Shown here in pieces: positions 34,203 to 42,901 of a stretch of DNA of 47,302 nucleotides; position 1 is the stretch's first letter, and every line of letters begins with the position of its first letter. The stretch comes from an uncultured Clostridium sp. GTDB taxonomy: Bacteria > Bacillota > Clostridia > TANB77 > CAG-508. The notes under the pieces are model-generated. The model was not told where the DNA came from and made no database searches. It saw nothing but the letters and a program-made list of their open reading frames with translations. Made by a program: the position numbers and the translations under genes. Location: NCBI GenBank assembly GCA_947567695.1, contig CANONT010000008.1:1-47302 (forward strand), read 5' to 3'.

Positions 34203-35832
34203 GGACAGGGCAAAAGAAATTAGAGACGAAGTAAAAAAGAAATTAGCAAAAGTATTGGACAAGATATTGATTTGTGATTCACAAGAAGCCAATCAAGATA
34301 TTTTTGATATGTATAGCATTTTATTGAAATTGCAAGATTTAATTCTTGCTTTTGAAGAGGAATTTGCGAAACGAAAGAGAGAAAAAAATATCGTAGATTT
34401 TAGTGATGTGGAACATTTTGCTTTAGACATTTTGCTCAATGCCGATGAAGTAGCCAAAAAATATCAAAACAAATTTGAAGAAATAGCCATTGATGAGTAC
34501 CAAGATAGTAACCTTGTACAAGAGTATATATTAACTGCCATATCCAGAAATAACAATATTTTTATGGTAGGAGATGTCAAGCAAAGTATTTATAAATTTA
34601 GACAAGCCATGCCAGAATTATTTTTGCATAAATACGAAACCTATCAAAAAAAGGAAACAAGAGAGCCAGAACAAGACTTGAAAATTCAGTTATTCAAAAA
34701 CTTTAGAAGTAAACAAAACATTTTACAATTTACCAATCTGATTTTTGAAGATATTATGAGTAAAACGTTAGGAGACATTCATTACAACGAAGAAGAATTT
34801 TTGAATTTAGGAGCTAGTTACCCCCAAATAAAGCAAGATGAAAAAATCGAAATTCATGTCATTGATTCTGTCGCTATGGAGGAAACCGAAGAAGCAACAG
34901 AGACAACAGAAACGATTGAGACAATACAAGATAAAGAAGAACAGCAAGAAGAGGAAAATATAGCAGATGTAGAATTAGAGGCTAAATTTGTTGCCAATAA
35001 AATACAAAAATTAATAGAAAATAAGTTTCAAGTGTGGGACAAAAAGCAAGAGAAATATCGAGATATTCAATATAAAGACATAGTCATTTTATTAAGAAGC
35101 ACCAGTAATGTGGCACCGATTTATGAACAAGAAATATTGAATTTGCAAATACCTGTATTTTCGGATAGTTCGCAAGAATACTTAGATTCGATTGAAATTC
35201 AGACCATGATGAGTTTACTAAAAATCATTGATAACCCAATCCAAGACATTCCATTGGTGACGGTTATGAGGTCAAATATTGGTAAATTTACCGATGATGA
35301 ATTAATTCAAATTCGTCTAGCAGATAAGCAAGAAAACTTTTATACTTGCTTACAAAAAGCAAAACTTTGTGTAGAAAAGGATTTGAAGGACAAGATAGAA
35401 AGCTTTTTGCAAAATTTAGAACAATGGAGAGAAGAACAAGAATATTTGGCGTTAGATGAGTTAATCTGGAAAATTTATTCTGACACAGGTTATTACAATT
35501 ATGCAGGTTTAATGCCAAATGGGCTTTTGCGACAAGCGAATTTAAGAATGTTATTTGAAAGAGCCAAACAGTATGAAACAGCAAGTTTTAAAGGATTGTA
35601 CAATTTTATTCATTTTATGGAAAAACTAAGATTGAGTAGTGGAGATATGGGAGCTGCCAAAATCATAGGAGAAAATGACAATGTTGTTAGGATTATGAGT
35701 ATTCATAAAAGTAAAGGGTTAGAATTTCCAGTGGTGTTTTTAGCAAGCACAGGAAAACAATTCAATTTAATGGACTTAAATCAAAATATATTGTTACATC
35801 AAGAGTTAGGTATTCGGAGTGAAATACATTGA
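34162..35832 (+). CDS. addA: AddA, central helicase fragment (frameshifted gene)
   Basis: Second frame of the gene. It has no start signal of its own; family-like sequence begins at about 34162 and continues through TTG 34255. It carries motif II AIDEYQDSN, motif III FMVGDVKQSIYKFRQAMPE, motif IV LFKNFRSKQNIL, and motif V MSIHKSKGLEFPVVFLAST. An acidic Glu/Thr linker (near 34875-34960) is usual in clostridial AddA. The frame stops at 35832 right after LLHQELGIRSEIH, where the third frame already reads VKYIDYEKQVQYDTLSKAAI. Confidence 0.9.
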   Translation, partial: FVTWPRQKVESERKDRAKEIRDEVKKKLAKVLDKILICDSQEANQDIFDMYSILLKLQDLILAFEEEFAKRKREKNIVDFSDVEHFALDILLNADEVAKKYQNKFEEIAIDEYQDSNLVQEYILTAISRNNNIFMVGDVKQSIYKFRQAMPELFLHKYETYQKKETREPEQDLKIQLFKNFRSKQNILQFTNLIFEDIMSKTLGDIHYNEEEFLNLGASYPQIKQDEKIEIHVIDSVAMEETEEATETTETIETIQDKEEQQEEENIADVELEAKFVANKIQKLIENKFQVWDKKQEKYRDIQYKDIVILLRSTSNVAPIYEQEILNLQIPVFSDSSQEYLDSIEIQTMMSLLKIIDNPIQDIPLVTVMRSNIGKFTDDELIQIRLADKQENFYTCLQKAKLCVEKDLKDKIESFLQNLEQWREEQEYLALDELIWKIYSDTGYYNYAGLMPNGLLRQANLRMLFERAKQYETASFKGLYNFIHFMEKLRLSSGDMGAAKIIGENDNVVRIMSIHKSKGLEFPVVFLASTGKQFNLMDLNQNILLHQELGIRSEIH

Positions 35833-36928
35833 TTATGAAAAACAAGTACAATATGATACTTTGAGCAAAGCTGCCATTCGCAATAAAACACTAACAGAAA
35901 CGTTATCAGAAGAAATGAGAATTTTGTATGTTGCTTTAACAAGAGCAAAAGAAAAGCTAATCATAACAGGGATAAAAAAAGATTTTACTAAGCAAAAAGA
36001 AAAATTGCTACAACAAATTGAAAGATACCAAAAACAAAATCGAAAAATCAATCCCATTTTAGTAAAAAAATATATCAAATATATGGATTGGATTTTGTTA
36101 GTGTATTTTTATGAACAAGAGCAAATTGAAACAATAGCTGAATTAAAGACCTATACCAAAAAAGAGATATTGGATTTTTGTGAAAAAAGAGAAGAGGAAT
36201 CGATTAATCTGTTAGAACTGATGGAACAACATGAAATAGTCGAAGAGGAAATAGCTAAGATAGCAAGAGTATTAAATGATACCTATGCTTATGAACGATC
36301 TACTAAAATTCCTACCAAATCTTCTGTTACGCAGTTAAAACAAAAAGAAGAAGAAATCATAGAAGTGAGTTTTCCAGCTCCTAAATTTACGAAACAAGAA
36401 GAGGAGATTCAACTCACAGGAGCACAAAAGGGAACGTTATTACATTTATGCATGCAAAAGTTAGACCAAAAAATCGAATATACTTTGGAGAAAGTAAAAG
36501 AATTAATTCGTGATATGGTAGAAAAAGAAATGATTACAGAAAAGGAAGCTAATCAGATTAATGCAACTGCTGTTTTAAAATTTACGCAATCAAAAATCTG
36601 GCAAGAGATGAAACAAGCCAAGGAAATCCAAAAAGAAAAGCCATTTTATATCACTCTACCAGCAAAAGAAATTTACCAAGAGGAAGTACCTGAAAATATA
36701 TTGGTACAAGGAATGATTGATTTGTATTATATCAATGGACAAGATGAATTGATTTTGGTGGATTATAAAACAGATTTTGTGGAAAACGAGCAAGCGTTAG
36801 TAAATCGATATAAAATGCAGTTAAATTTGTATCAAAAGGCTTTAGAGGAGGCTTTACAAAAAAAGGTAAGTCATGTGTTTATTTATTCGACTTTTTTAGG
36901 AAAAGAGATAGAAGTATTGAAGAAATAG
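35819..36928 (+). CDS. addA: AddA, C-terminal helicase VI and RecB-type nuclease fragment (frameshifted gene)
   Basis: Third frame of the gene. Removing one base at about 35814-35818 (ATTCGGAGTG) fuses it to the central part. Motif VI is RILYVALTRAKEKLIITG. The C-terminal RecB nuclease has the conserved His in GTLLHLCMQKLD, Asp in GMIDLYY, DYKTD and the QxxxY-like QLNLYQKAL, so the catalytic set is complete. If the frameshifts are real, the cell lacks this nuclease; if they are sequencing errors, AddA is normal. No addB is adjacent. Confidence 0.9.
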   Translation: MKYIDYEKQVQYDTLSKAAIRNKTLTETLSEEMRILYVALTRAKEKLIITGIKKDFTKQKEKLLQQIERYQKQNRKINPILVKKYIKYMDWILLVYFYEQEQIETIAELKTYTKKEILDFCEKREEESINLLELMEQHEIVEEEIAKIARVLNDTYAYERSTKIPTKSSVTQLKQKEEEIIEVSFPAPKFTKQEEEIQLTGAQKGTLLHLCMQKLDQKIEYTLEKVKELIRDMVEKEMITEKEANQINATAVLKFTQSKIWQEMKQAKEIQKEKPFYITLPAKEIYQEEVPENILVQGMIDLYYINGQDELILVDYKTDFVENEQALVNRYKMQLNLYQKALEEALQKKVSHVFIYSTFLGKEIEVLKK

Positions 36929-36945
36929 GAAAAATTTGCTATAAT
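36917..36945 (+). promoter_or_regulatory. Candidate sigma-A promoter overlapping the addA 3' end
   Basis: TTGAAG (36917-36922), 17 bases, then TATAAT (36940-36945). It would drive the membrane protein gene at 37014. A GTCCCC fragment (CTACGTCCCCATG, near 36968) lies in the leader. Confidence 0.6.
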
Positions 36946-37013
36946 AAATAGGGAAAAGGGATAGGATCTACGTCCCCATGTCCTAATAGGGATTAAGGAA
37001 ATGAGGAAATAAA

Positions 37014-37487
37014 ATGGAAGCATTTGAAACAAAGAAAAAAGTTGTAATATGGGTATTAATTTTAATAGGTGTATATGTACTTTCAGATTTTCTAATTTAT
37101 GTAGGAATTAATTCTACTTATAAAGATATACAAAGACAGGATAGCAATTCACAAGTGGTGGTGTATCAGGCGGATGCCACTTTTGTGAATGGTCGTATTA
37201 GAGGTATGATTAAAGATACAGACGAGATACAAGGCAAGTATTTAAAAGTGGAACTCTATACGAAAAGAGATGTATTGGTAGGAAAAAGCTATATAGAAGT
37301 AAAAGACAAGGAAGATTCTAAGACACAGCCTTTTGAAGTTCTTTTTAAAGCGAATGATGTGGCATATTATAAAATAGATTCCGTGAAAGAAAAGGAACCA
37401 GGTAGCGAATTGGAGATTTTACCAAAGGAATTGACAAGGGGAGAGATTCTGCTAGCAACAGCTTTGGCATTTTTGATTTTATGGTAG
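37014..37487 (+). CDS. Unknown membrane-anchored protein
   Basis: 157 residues. There is a membrane helix near the start (VVIWVLILIGVYVLSDFLI), an extracytoplasmic beta-rich domain (VVYQADATFVNGRIRGMIKD, then KYLKVELYTKRDVLVGKSY), and a second hydrophobic end (ILLATALAFLILW). I recognise no family. The repeated Val/Tyr strand pattern suggests a small Ig-like or OB-like domain. GAGGAAATAAA precedes ATG 37014. It converges with rqcH on the other strand across a GGGGAC hairpin. Confidence 0.75.
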   Translation: MEAFETKKKVVIWVLILIGVYVLSDFLIYVGINSTYKDIQRQDSNSQVVVYQADATFVNGRIRGMIKDTDEIQGKYLKVELYTKRDVLVGKSYIEVKDKEDSKTQPFEVLFKANDVAYYKIDSVKEKEPGSELEILPKELTRGEILLATALAFLILW

Positions 37488-37490
37488 AAA

Positions 37491-37525
37491 ATGTCCCCAT
37501 TGGTTCTGGGATCAAATGGGGACAT
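37491..37525. repeat. GGGGAC hairpin, likely two-way terminator
   Basis: ATGTCCCCATT (37491-37501) and AATGGGGACAT (37515-37525) pair around a 13-base loop. It lies between two convergent genes and so could stop transcription from both sides. Confidence 0.7.
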
Positions 37526-37550
37526 GACACAAATCAACAGGTTGGTTGTC

Positions 37551-39260
37551 TCATTTTTTTGGATTGACATATAAAGTCTTATGATTCGTATAAATCACCA
37601 TACCAGGTTTAGCACCATTTGGCTTTTTCACATACTTAACTTCGCAGATATCTACTGGTACATTAGAAGAATTTTTGGCTTTACTATGATAAGCAGTAAT
37701 TTCTGCACAGTGGGTGAGAATGGTATCATCTGGCGACTGGGGTGGGTTAAGTTGTAAGATAGCATGGCTACCATGAATATCTTTTGTGTGAAGCCACAAA
37801 TCTGTTTTTTTCGCATATTTTAAGGTTAAGTAATCATTTTCTTTATTGTTTCTTCCTACTAATAGAGTATAGCCGTCAATGGTGTATTTTAAAGGATTAA
37901 AGGAAACATTTTTATTTTTGGTTAGAGAAGATTTTTTTACGTTTGCCTTTTTTTTATTTTTTAGATGCTCGGTCTTTTCTTTAAAGATTACATTTTCAGA
38001 AATTTCTTCAAAGATTTCAGATACTTCTTCTAGGGTAGAACAATTTTCTAGTTCATAGATAATGCTTTCAATATAGGTTAGTTCTTTCATGGTTTCTTCT
38101 TTTTGCAAAGTTACAATCTCTAAAGCGTTTTTCAATTTATGGTATTTTTTGAAGAAACGTTTAGCATTAACAGACGGAAGGTATCGATCGTCCAAAGGAA
38201 TGGTGACTTTTTGATTCTCATAATAATTGTCAAGTGTGATTTCTTTCAAATTTTTATTGGGAATTTGATATAAATTAGCAGTTATGAGTTCGCCAAATAG
38301 TTGGTATTTATCCATATCTTCACAAGCATTTAGTTTTTCATTAATATGGAAAAGTCGCTTTTTGTATTTTTTTAAAAGCTCCAAAATCATCCTCAAGATA
38401 CTGTCGCGATAGGTTTTGAATTCTTCGGAAGTTTCCTTCTCATGATAAAAATCGTCGATGAAGAAATTCAAACGAAAGGGAGAAGAATTAGTTTCCGCTT
38501 CTATTAGAAAATAGTCTTGTTTTTTAGCATGGATCCATTTGAAGTCTAATAAGTTATTATCCGTTCGATTTATGATTTCCTGTATATATTCATACATTTT
38601 TTGTAATGTATTTTGATTCCACGTTTTAATTTCCAAATGGTTGGTAGAAGCTTCTATAAAAGATTTGCTAATACCATTAAACAAATCATAAATAGCAACA
38701 TTTGATGAGGATGAAATTTTTTCATAAAAATCTTGGAAACTTAAACATTCTAAAAAGTTATATTTCGTTGTAGTTGGATAGCTGTATTTGAAATGAGGAA
38801 CAATTGCCCTCGTGCTATCCTCATTATGAATGTGCCTTAAACTATCAATAATCATGTTTTGTTCGTCTAATAAAATGATATTACAGTGTTTTCCCATTAA
38901 CTCTACAATAAGCCTTTTGGAAATGATATCATCGACATCGTCAAATCCTTCAAAATCAATGACAACTAATCTTTCTAAGTTATTGGTAGTAATGCTTTTG
39001 ATATGTAGCCCCAATAGATGTTTACGAAGCACCATGCAAAAGTTAGGGGCTACTTTGGGATTGGACTTAGCATGGGTTGTTAAATGAATGCGATAGTTTT
39101 GGGAATCGGTACATATATTGAGTAAATAGTTTGTACCATCTAAATAAAAACCTAATAAAATGGTGTTTTTGTTGGGTTGAAATATTTTATCGATTCTTGC
39201 TCCTGCTAGTTGTTGCAATTCAGAAGCAATTGCCTTGGTTACAATTCCATCAAATGCCAT
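37551..39260 (-). CDS. rqcH: RqcH / NFACT-family ribosome quality control protein (FbpA-type)
   Basis: 569 residues. RqcH binds stalled 50S subunits and adds alanine tails to stuck peptides. The NFACT-N start (MAFDGIVTKAIASELQQLAG, then ARIDKIFQP) and LMGKHCNIILLD are typical. The middle is helical, and the NFACT-R domain near the C-terminus reads GYTLLVGRNNKENDYLTLK, DLWLHTKDIHGSHAIL and VKKPNGAKPGMVIY. On the minus strand AAAGGAGAGAAGCT precedes the ATG, with TATAAT at about 39288-39293. The older name, fibronectin-binding protein, describes the same family. Confidence 0.95.
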   Translation of the reverse strand: MAFDGIVTKAIASELQQLAGARIDKIFQPNKNTILLGFYLDGTNYLLNICTDSQNYRIHLTTHAKSNPKVAPNFCMVLRKHLLGLHIKSITTNNLERLVVIDFEGFDDVDDIISKRLIVELMGKHCNIILLDEQNMIIDSLRHIHNEDSTRAIVPHFKYSYPTTTKYNFLECLSFQDFYEKISSSSNVAIYDLFNGISKSFIEASTNHLEIKTWNQNTLQKMYEYIQEIINRTDNNLLDFKWIHAKKQDYFLIEAETNSSPFRLNFFIDDFYHEKETSEEFKTYRDSILRMILELLKKYKKRLFHINEKLNACEDMDKYQLFGELITANLYQIPNKNLKEITLDNYYENQKVTIPLDDRYLPSVNAKRFFKKYHKLKNALEIVTLQKEETMKELTYIESIIYELENCSTLEEVSEIFEEISENVIFKEKTEHLKNKKKANVKKSSLTKNKNVSFNPLKYTIDGYTLLVGRNNKENDYLTLKYAKKTDLWLHTKDIHGSHAILQLNPPQSPDDTILTHCAEITAYHSKAKNSSNVPVDICEVKYVKKPNGAKPGMVIYTNHKTLYVNPKK

Positions 39261-39434
39261 AGCTTCTCTCCTTTTATCTATATAATAAAGATTATAACAT
39301 AATTTTTAAAAGAAATAAATTAAAATATTATAAAAATTCATAAACAAGAAAAAAGACTTGAGCCTCAATTCTTGTAATATTTACTTTTAAAATTGGTAAA
39401 GCTTATGACTGATATTTCTTTTTATAATTTTTTA

Positions 39435-39462
39435 TTGACATTTTGTCGATTTATCATATAAA
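39435..39462 (+). promoter_or_regulatory. Candidate promoter of the GNAT gene
   Basis: TTGACA (39435-39440), 16 bases, then TATAAA (39457-39462). The 237-base gap before it holds the rqcH start signals and a small palindrome TTGAGCCTCAA near 39358, nothing else. Confidence 0.6.
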
Positions 39463-39497
39463 ATGTAAAAGTAAAATATAATAAGAGGAGAATACCA

Positions 39498-40109
39498 ATG
39501 AAAATAGAAAAAGAAAAAATAAAATTTTATCTTTTATCTAGTAAAAAAGAACTTGCGAGGATAAAAACTAACTTAGAAGAAATTTTAGAACCCACCAAAT
39601 TACATGTAATCAATAAAAAAGAAAATAACATGTATGATGACTGGGATGAATATGAGCATGATAAGGAAAAATATCATGAATTAATAAATCGAATAGAAAA
39701 TGGGGAAGATATAGAAATTAAGGTGTTTTATGCAGAATTTGAGGGGAAAATAATTGGACATGTATTTATGGTAGAAGGTGAACCTTATATAAGAGAATTT
39801 TTAGACAGCATAAATTATAAAAAACACATCAAAAATTTGGAACAGTATGCTATTGTACAAGCTTTTGTCATCCAAAAGGAATATAGAGGGATAGGGTTTA
39901 AAATGATGTATGAATATGTGTTACCTACTATATTAAAAAGTGGAATAAAGAAAGTGTTTGTTAGTTCTTCCCATGCAAAGGCTTTTGTAATATACGATAG
40001 AGTAGGAGAAGTAATATATGAGGGATTTCACTTGAGTGATCACAAAAATTATTATAGACTAAGTAAAAAATGGGTAATAGATATAGGAAAGTCAATGCAA
40101 AGGTGGTAG
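39498..40109 (+). CDS. GNAT-family N-acetyltransferase
   Basis: 203 residues. The acetyl-CoA loop is VIQKEYRGIGFKMMYEY (motif A) in the second half, preceded by the beta-strand KIIGHVFMVEGEP. The N-terminal ~60 residues are charged and unlike common GNATs. The acceptor is unknown. AGAGGAG precedes ATG 39498. It ends three bases before the TSUP transporter gene, so the two are likely co-transcribed. Confidence 0.85.
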   Translation: MKIEKEKIKFYLLSSKKELARIKTNLEEILEPTKLHVINKKENNMYDDWDEYEHDKEKYHELINRIENGEDIEIKVFYAEFEGKIIGHVFMVEGEPYIREFLDSINYKKHIKNLEQYAIVQAFVIQKEYRGIGFKMMYEYVLPTILKSGIKKVFVSSSHAKAFVIYDRVGEVIYEGFHLSDHKNYYRLSKKWVIDIGKSMQRW

Positions 40110-40112
40110 CAA

Positions 40113-40916
40113 ATGGAAGAGATATATCAATTATTAATTATATGTCCATTAATCTTGATAGCTAGTATGATAGATGCTATTGCTGGAAGTGGTTCAATCA
40201 TTAGCTTTCCTACCTACTTAGTCGTAGGTATACCAGTCCACTATGCTTATGGCACACAAAAATTTGTAGCATTTTGGGGAATGCTTGTTTCGGCACTAAG
40301 GTATATCAAAAATAAAAAATATGAATTAAAATTAGTCATGACTTTTTCTATCCTATGTATGTTGGGAACTTATATAGGCTCAAAATTACTATTGGCTATA
40401 AATGAAAAGTATTTAAGATATGGATTGCTCTTTTTAATAGCAACTGTTTTTATTTTTTCTATTATAAAAAAGTATAAACCTGCTAAAAGGAAAAATACGA
40501 TAGAAAAAGAGGAAACAAAAACAGCAAAATTTATAAAAAGTTTAACACCAAGAAAAAAGTTAGTTTTAACCGTACTGATTGGATTAATATTTGGTTTATA
40601 TGCTGGAACCATAGGGGTTGGTGCAACTTCTATTTTAATTTTAATATTTATCAAATTATTTAACACCGATTCAGTGATAGCTGCTGGAAATGCTAGAATT
40701 ATAAATTGTTTATTAAATTTAGTTGCTATGATAACATTCTTATTGGACAAAAAGATAATGTTTGCCATAGCAATTCCAGCTACGATCAGTTCTATGATAG
40801 GAAATTATATAGGAGCTGGATTAGCAATGAAAAAGGCTAATAAACTCATAGAACCATTACTAAAGATTATCTTTTTGGTATTATTGGTAGAATTAATCAT
40901 ACAATCAATATTTTAG
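40113..40916 (+). CDS. TSUP (TauE/SafE) family membrane transporter
   Basis: 267 residues with about eight hydrophobic segments. IDAIAGSGSIISFPTYLVVGI near the start and GLYAGTIGVGATSILIL in the middle are the duplicated TSUP motifs. Family members move sulfite, sulfoacetate or other organosulfur anions; the substrate is not told by sequence. AAAGGTGG lies just ahead of ATG 40113, within the end of the GNAT gene. Confidence 0.93.
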   Translation: MEEIYQLLIICPLILIASMIDAIAGSGSIISFPTYLVVGIPVHYAYGTQKFVAFWGMLVSALRYIKNKKYELKLVMTFSILCMLGTYIGSKLLLAINEKYLRYGLLFLIATVFIFSIIKKYKPAKRKNTIEKEETKTAKFIKSLTPRKKLVLTVLIGLIFGLYAGTIGVGATSILILIFIKLFNTDSVIAAGNARIINCLLNLVAMITFLLDKKIMFAIAIPATISSMIGNYIGAGLAMKKANKLIEPLLKIIFLVLLVELIIQSIF

Positions 40917-40956
40917 AGATAAGAGAGAGTTTTAAAGATAAAAAGGGGAGAAGAAA

Positions 40957-42852
40957 GTGAAAAAAATCATAACTTATTTTATCATAGGAATAGCAAGTAT
41001 ACTACTAACTAGGCAACCAGTGCAAGCTTCATCCAGTGACTTATTCCTAAACCAATTAGACTTTCAGGCACAAATCAATCCAGATGGAAGTATGAAGGTA
41101 ACAGAAAAGTGGAATATTGAAATAGAAGACACCAATACTTTATATAAAACATTCCAAACAGACAAAACGAAATATTCTAATATAACAGATGTAAAAGTAA
41201 CCGAGGTAACCAAAGGAAATAACCAGCCATTTAACAAGCAAAATCAATGGAGTTATCATGTACCAAAAGGAAATTATTTTGGAGGTTTCAATCAAGATAG
41301 ACAATTTGAAATTGCTTGGGGTGTGGGATTGGAAGATAGTTCAGCCACAAGGACATATGAGATTTCTTATCAAGTAAAAGATGCCATAGCAAAATATAAG
41401 GATTATGCCGAATTATATTGGCAGTTTGTAGGAAAGGACTTTGAGATCCATGCCAAAAAAATAACAGGAACGATTTTACTACCAACCCAAGCTAGTCAAA
41501 AAGAAGATATCAAAGTTTGGGGGCATACCGAAGATTTAAATGGAGAGATTTATGCAACCGATTCCAATAAAATCGAATTTACGATCAATCAATTTCGTTC
41601 TGGACGATATGTGGAGGTAAGAACTTTATTTCCAACAGAAATGATAACTTATTCGGCAAGAGGCGAAAATACAGAGAGATTAGAACAAGTGGTTCAAGAA
41701 GAAACCACATGGGCGAATCAGGCAAATGAACGAAGAAAAAGGAAAGAGAATACAAGAACGATCATAGGGATAGTAGTAAATGTAGTTGCTGTTATCTTAA
41801 CGATTTTTTCGATTCGATCTATTATTAAAAATAGTAAAAAGATAAAAGCAACTAAAAAATTAGTCCCAAGCTACGAAATAGAATATTACAGAGAAATGCC
41901 AAGAGAAGATGCTACACCAGCAGAAGCATTAGCCATTTTTAGTAAACAAGTAGGAAGTTTTTATAGTAGTACTCAAATAGGAAGAATTTTTTCTGCTACT
42001 TTGCTAGATTTGAGTCTAAAGAAAATGATAGATTTTCAAGTCAATGACAAAATCATAACGATTAAGATATTAGAAGCCGATTCAGGAAAATTAGAAAATT
42101 TAAAAGATGAAAAGGCAATTTTTGAATTTTTGAAAAAAGCGTGTGAAACAAATCAGGGTGAGATTACAACAAAAGAACTAGAGAAATATATTAAAAAGTC
42201 GGGAAGTAAAGTAGTAAAGTTAAAGGATGAAATTGATAAAAATACAGAACAGGCTCTATACCAAAAACAATTAGCAGATCAAAAAGGAAAGCAAGAATGT
42301 ATAACAGTCACAGCATGTATAGTATTATCATTTGTATTTTTTATTTTTTCCATTATCTTATTTGGTATATTTACAATCGAAAATATAAATCCATTTGGAA
42401 TGATCCCATTTATTTTGGCAACCTTAATACAAGGAATTGTTTTTGCTGTATTATCAAGTAAAATCAATGTCTTGACACAAAAGGGAATCGATGAAAACCA
42501 ACAATGGAAAGGACTAAAAAAATATATGGAAGATTTTTCCATGTTAGATAAAAGGGAAGTTCCCGAAATTGTTATTTGGGAGAAATTTTTGGTTTATGCA
42601 ACCGTATTTGGAATTGCAGATCGAGTTTTAAAACAGTTAAAAATTGTTTACCCTAATATAACAGAGCAAATGGATCTAAATACATATGGTTATATGTATT
42701 TAATGATGAATACTAATTTTTCAAACAGTTTTTCTAATGCCATTACTACTTCCATGTCAAGTGCCTATTCTTCCGCTTCTGGCGGTGGAGGAGGCTTCTC
42801 TGGTGGAGGCGGAGGCCGGACGGTGGACGGCGGAGGCGGTGGTGGAAGATAG
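40957..42852 (+). CDS. DUF2207 membrane protein with Gly-rich tail
   Basis: 631 residues. There is a signal peptide (IITYFIIGIASILLTRQPVQAS), an extracytoplasmic beta domain (FQAQINPDGSMKVTEKWNIE) typical of DUF2207, one membrane helix near residue 270, a cytoplasmic domain, two further helices near residues 450-500, and a tail of GGGGGFSGGGGG type. The tail region (about 42780-42850) is strikingly GC-rich for this genome. Function is unknown. The start is GTG 40957 after AAAGGGGAG. Confidence 0.9.
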   Translation: MKKIITYFIIGIASILLTRQPVQASSSDLFLNQLDFQAQINPDGSMKVTEKWNIEIEDTNTLYKTFQTDKTKYSNITDVKVTEVTKGNNQPFNKQNQWSYHVPKGNYFGGFNQDRQFEIAWGVGLEDSSATRTYEISYQVKDAIAKYKDYAELYWQFVGKDFEIHAKKITGTILLPTQASQKEDIKVWGHTEDLNGEIYATDSNKIEFTINQFRSGRYVEVRTLFPTEMITYSARGENTERLEQVVQEETTWANQANERRKRKENTRTIIGIVVNVVAVILTIFSIRSIIKNSKKIKATKKLVPSYEIEYYREMPREDATPAEALAIFSKQVGSFYSSTQIGRIFSATLLDLSLKKMIDFQVNDKIITIKILEADSGKLENLKDEKAIFEFLKKACETNQGEITTKELEKYIKKSGSKVVKLKDEIDKNTEQALYQKQLADQKGKQECITVTACIVLSFVFFIFSIILFGIFTIENINPFGMIPFILATLIQGIVFAVLSSKINVLTQKGIDENQQWKGLKKYMEDFSMLDKREVPEIVIWEKFLVYATVFGIADRVLKQLKIVYPNITEQMDLNTYGYMYLMMNTNFSNSFSNAITTSMSSAYSSASGGGGGFSGGGGGRTVDGGGGGGR

Positions 42853-42901
42853 ACCGCGTAAATTTGCTGAAAACAAAAGATAGAAAGGAAGGAAACGGTA
42901 A

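Noticed and set aside
37345-37570. Minus-strand frames at the convergent gene end
   Set aside because: They run through the GGGGAC hairpin and the coding region of the opposite gene without a start signal.
38830-39087. Plus-strand 85-residue frame inside rqcH
   Set aside because: It is a shadow of the minus-strand NFACT gene, with no ribosome binding site or promoter.
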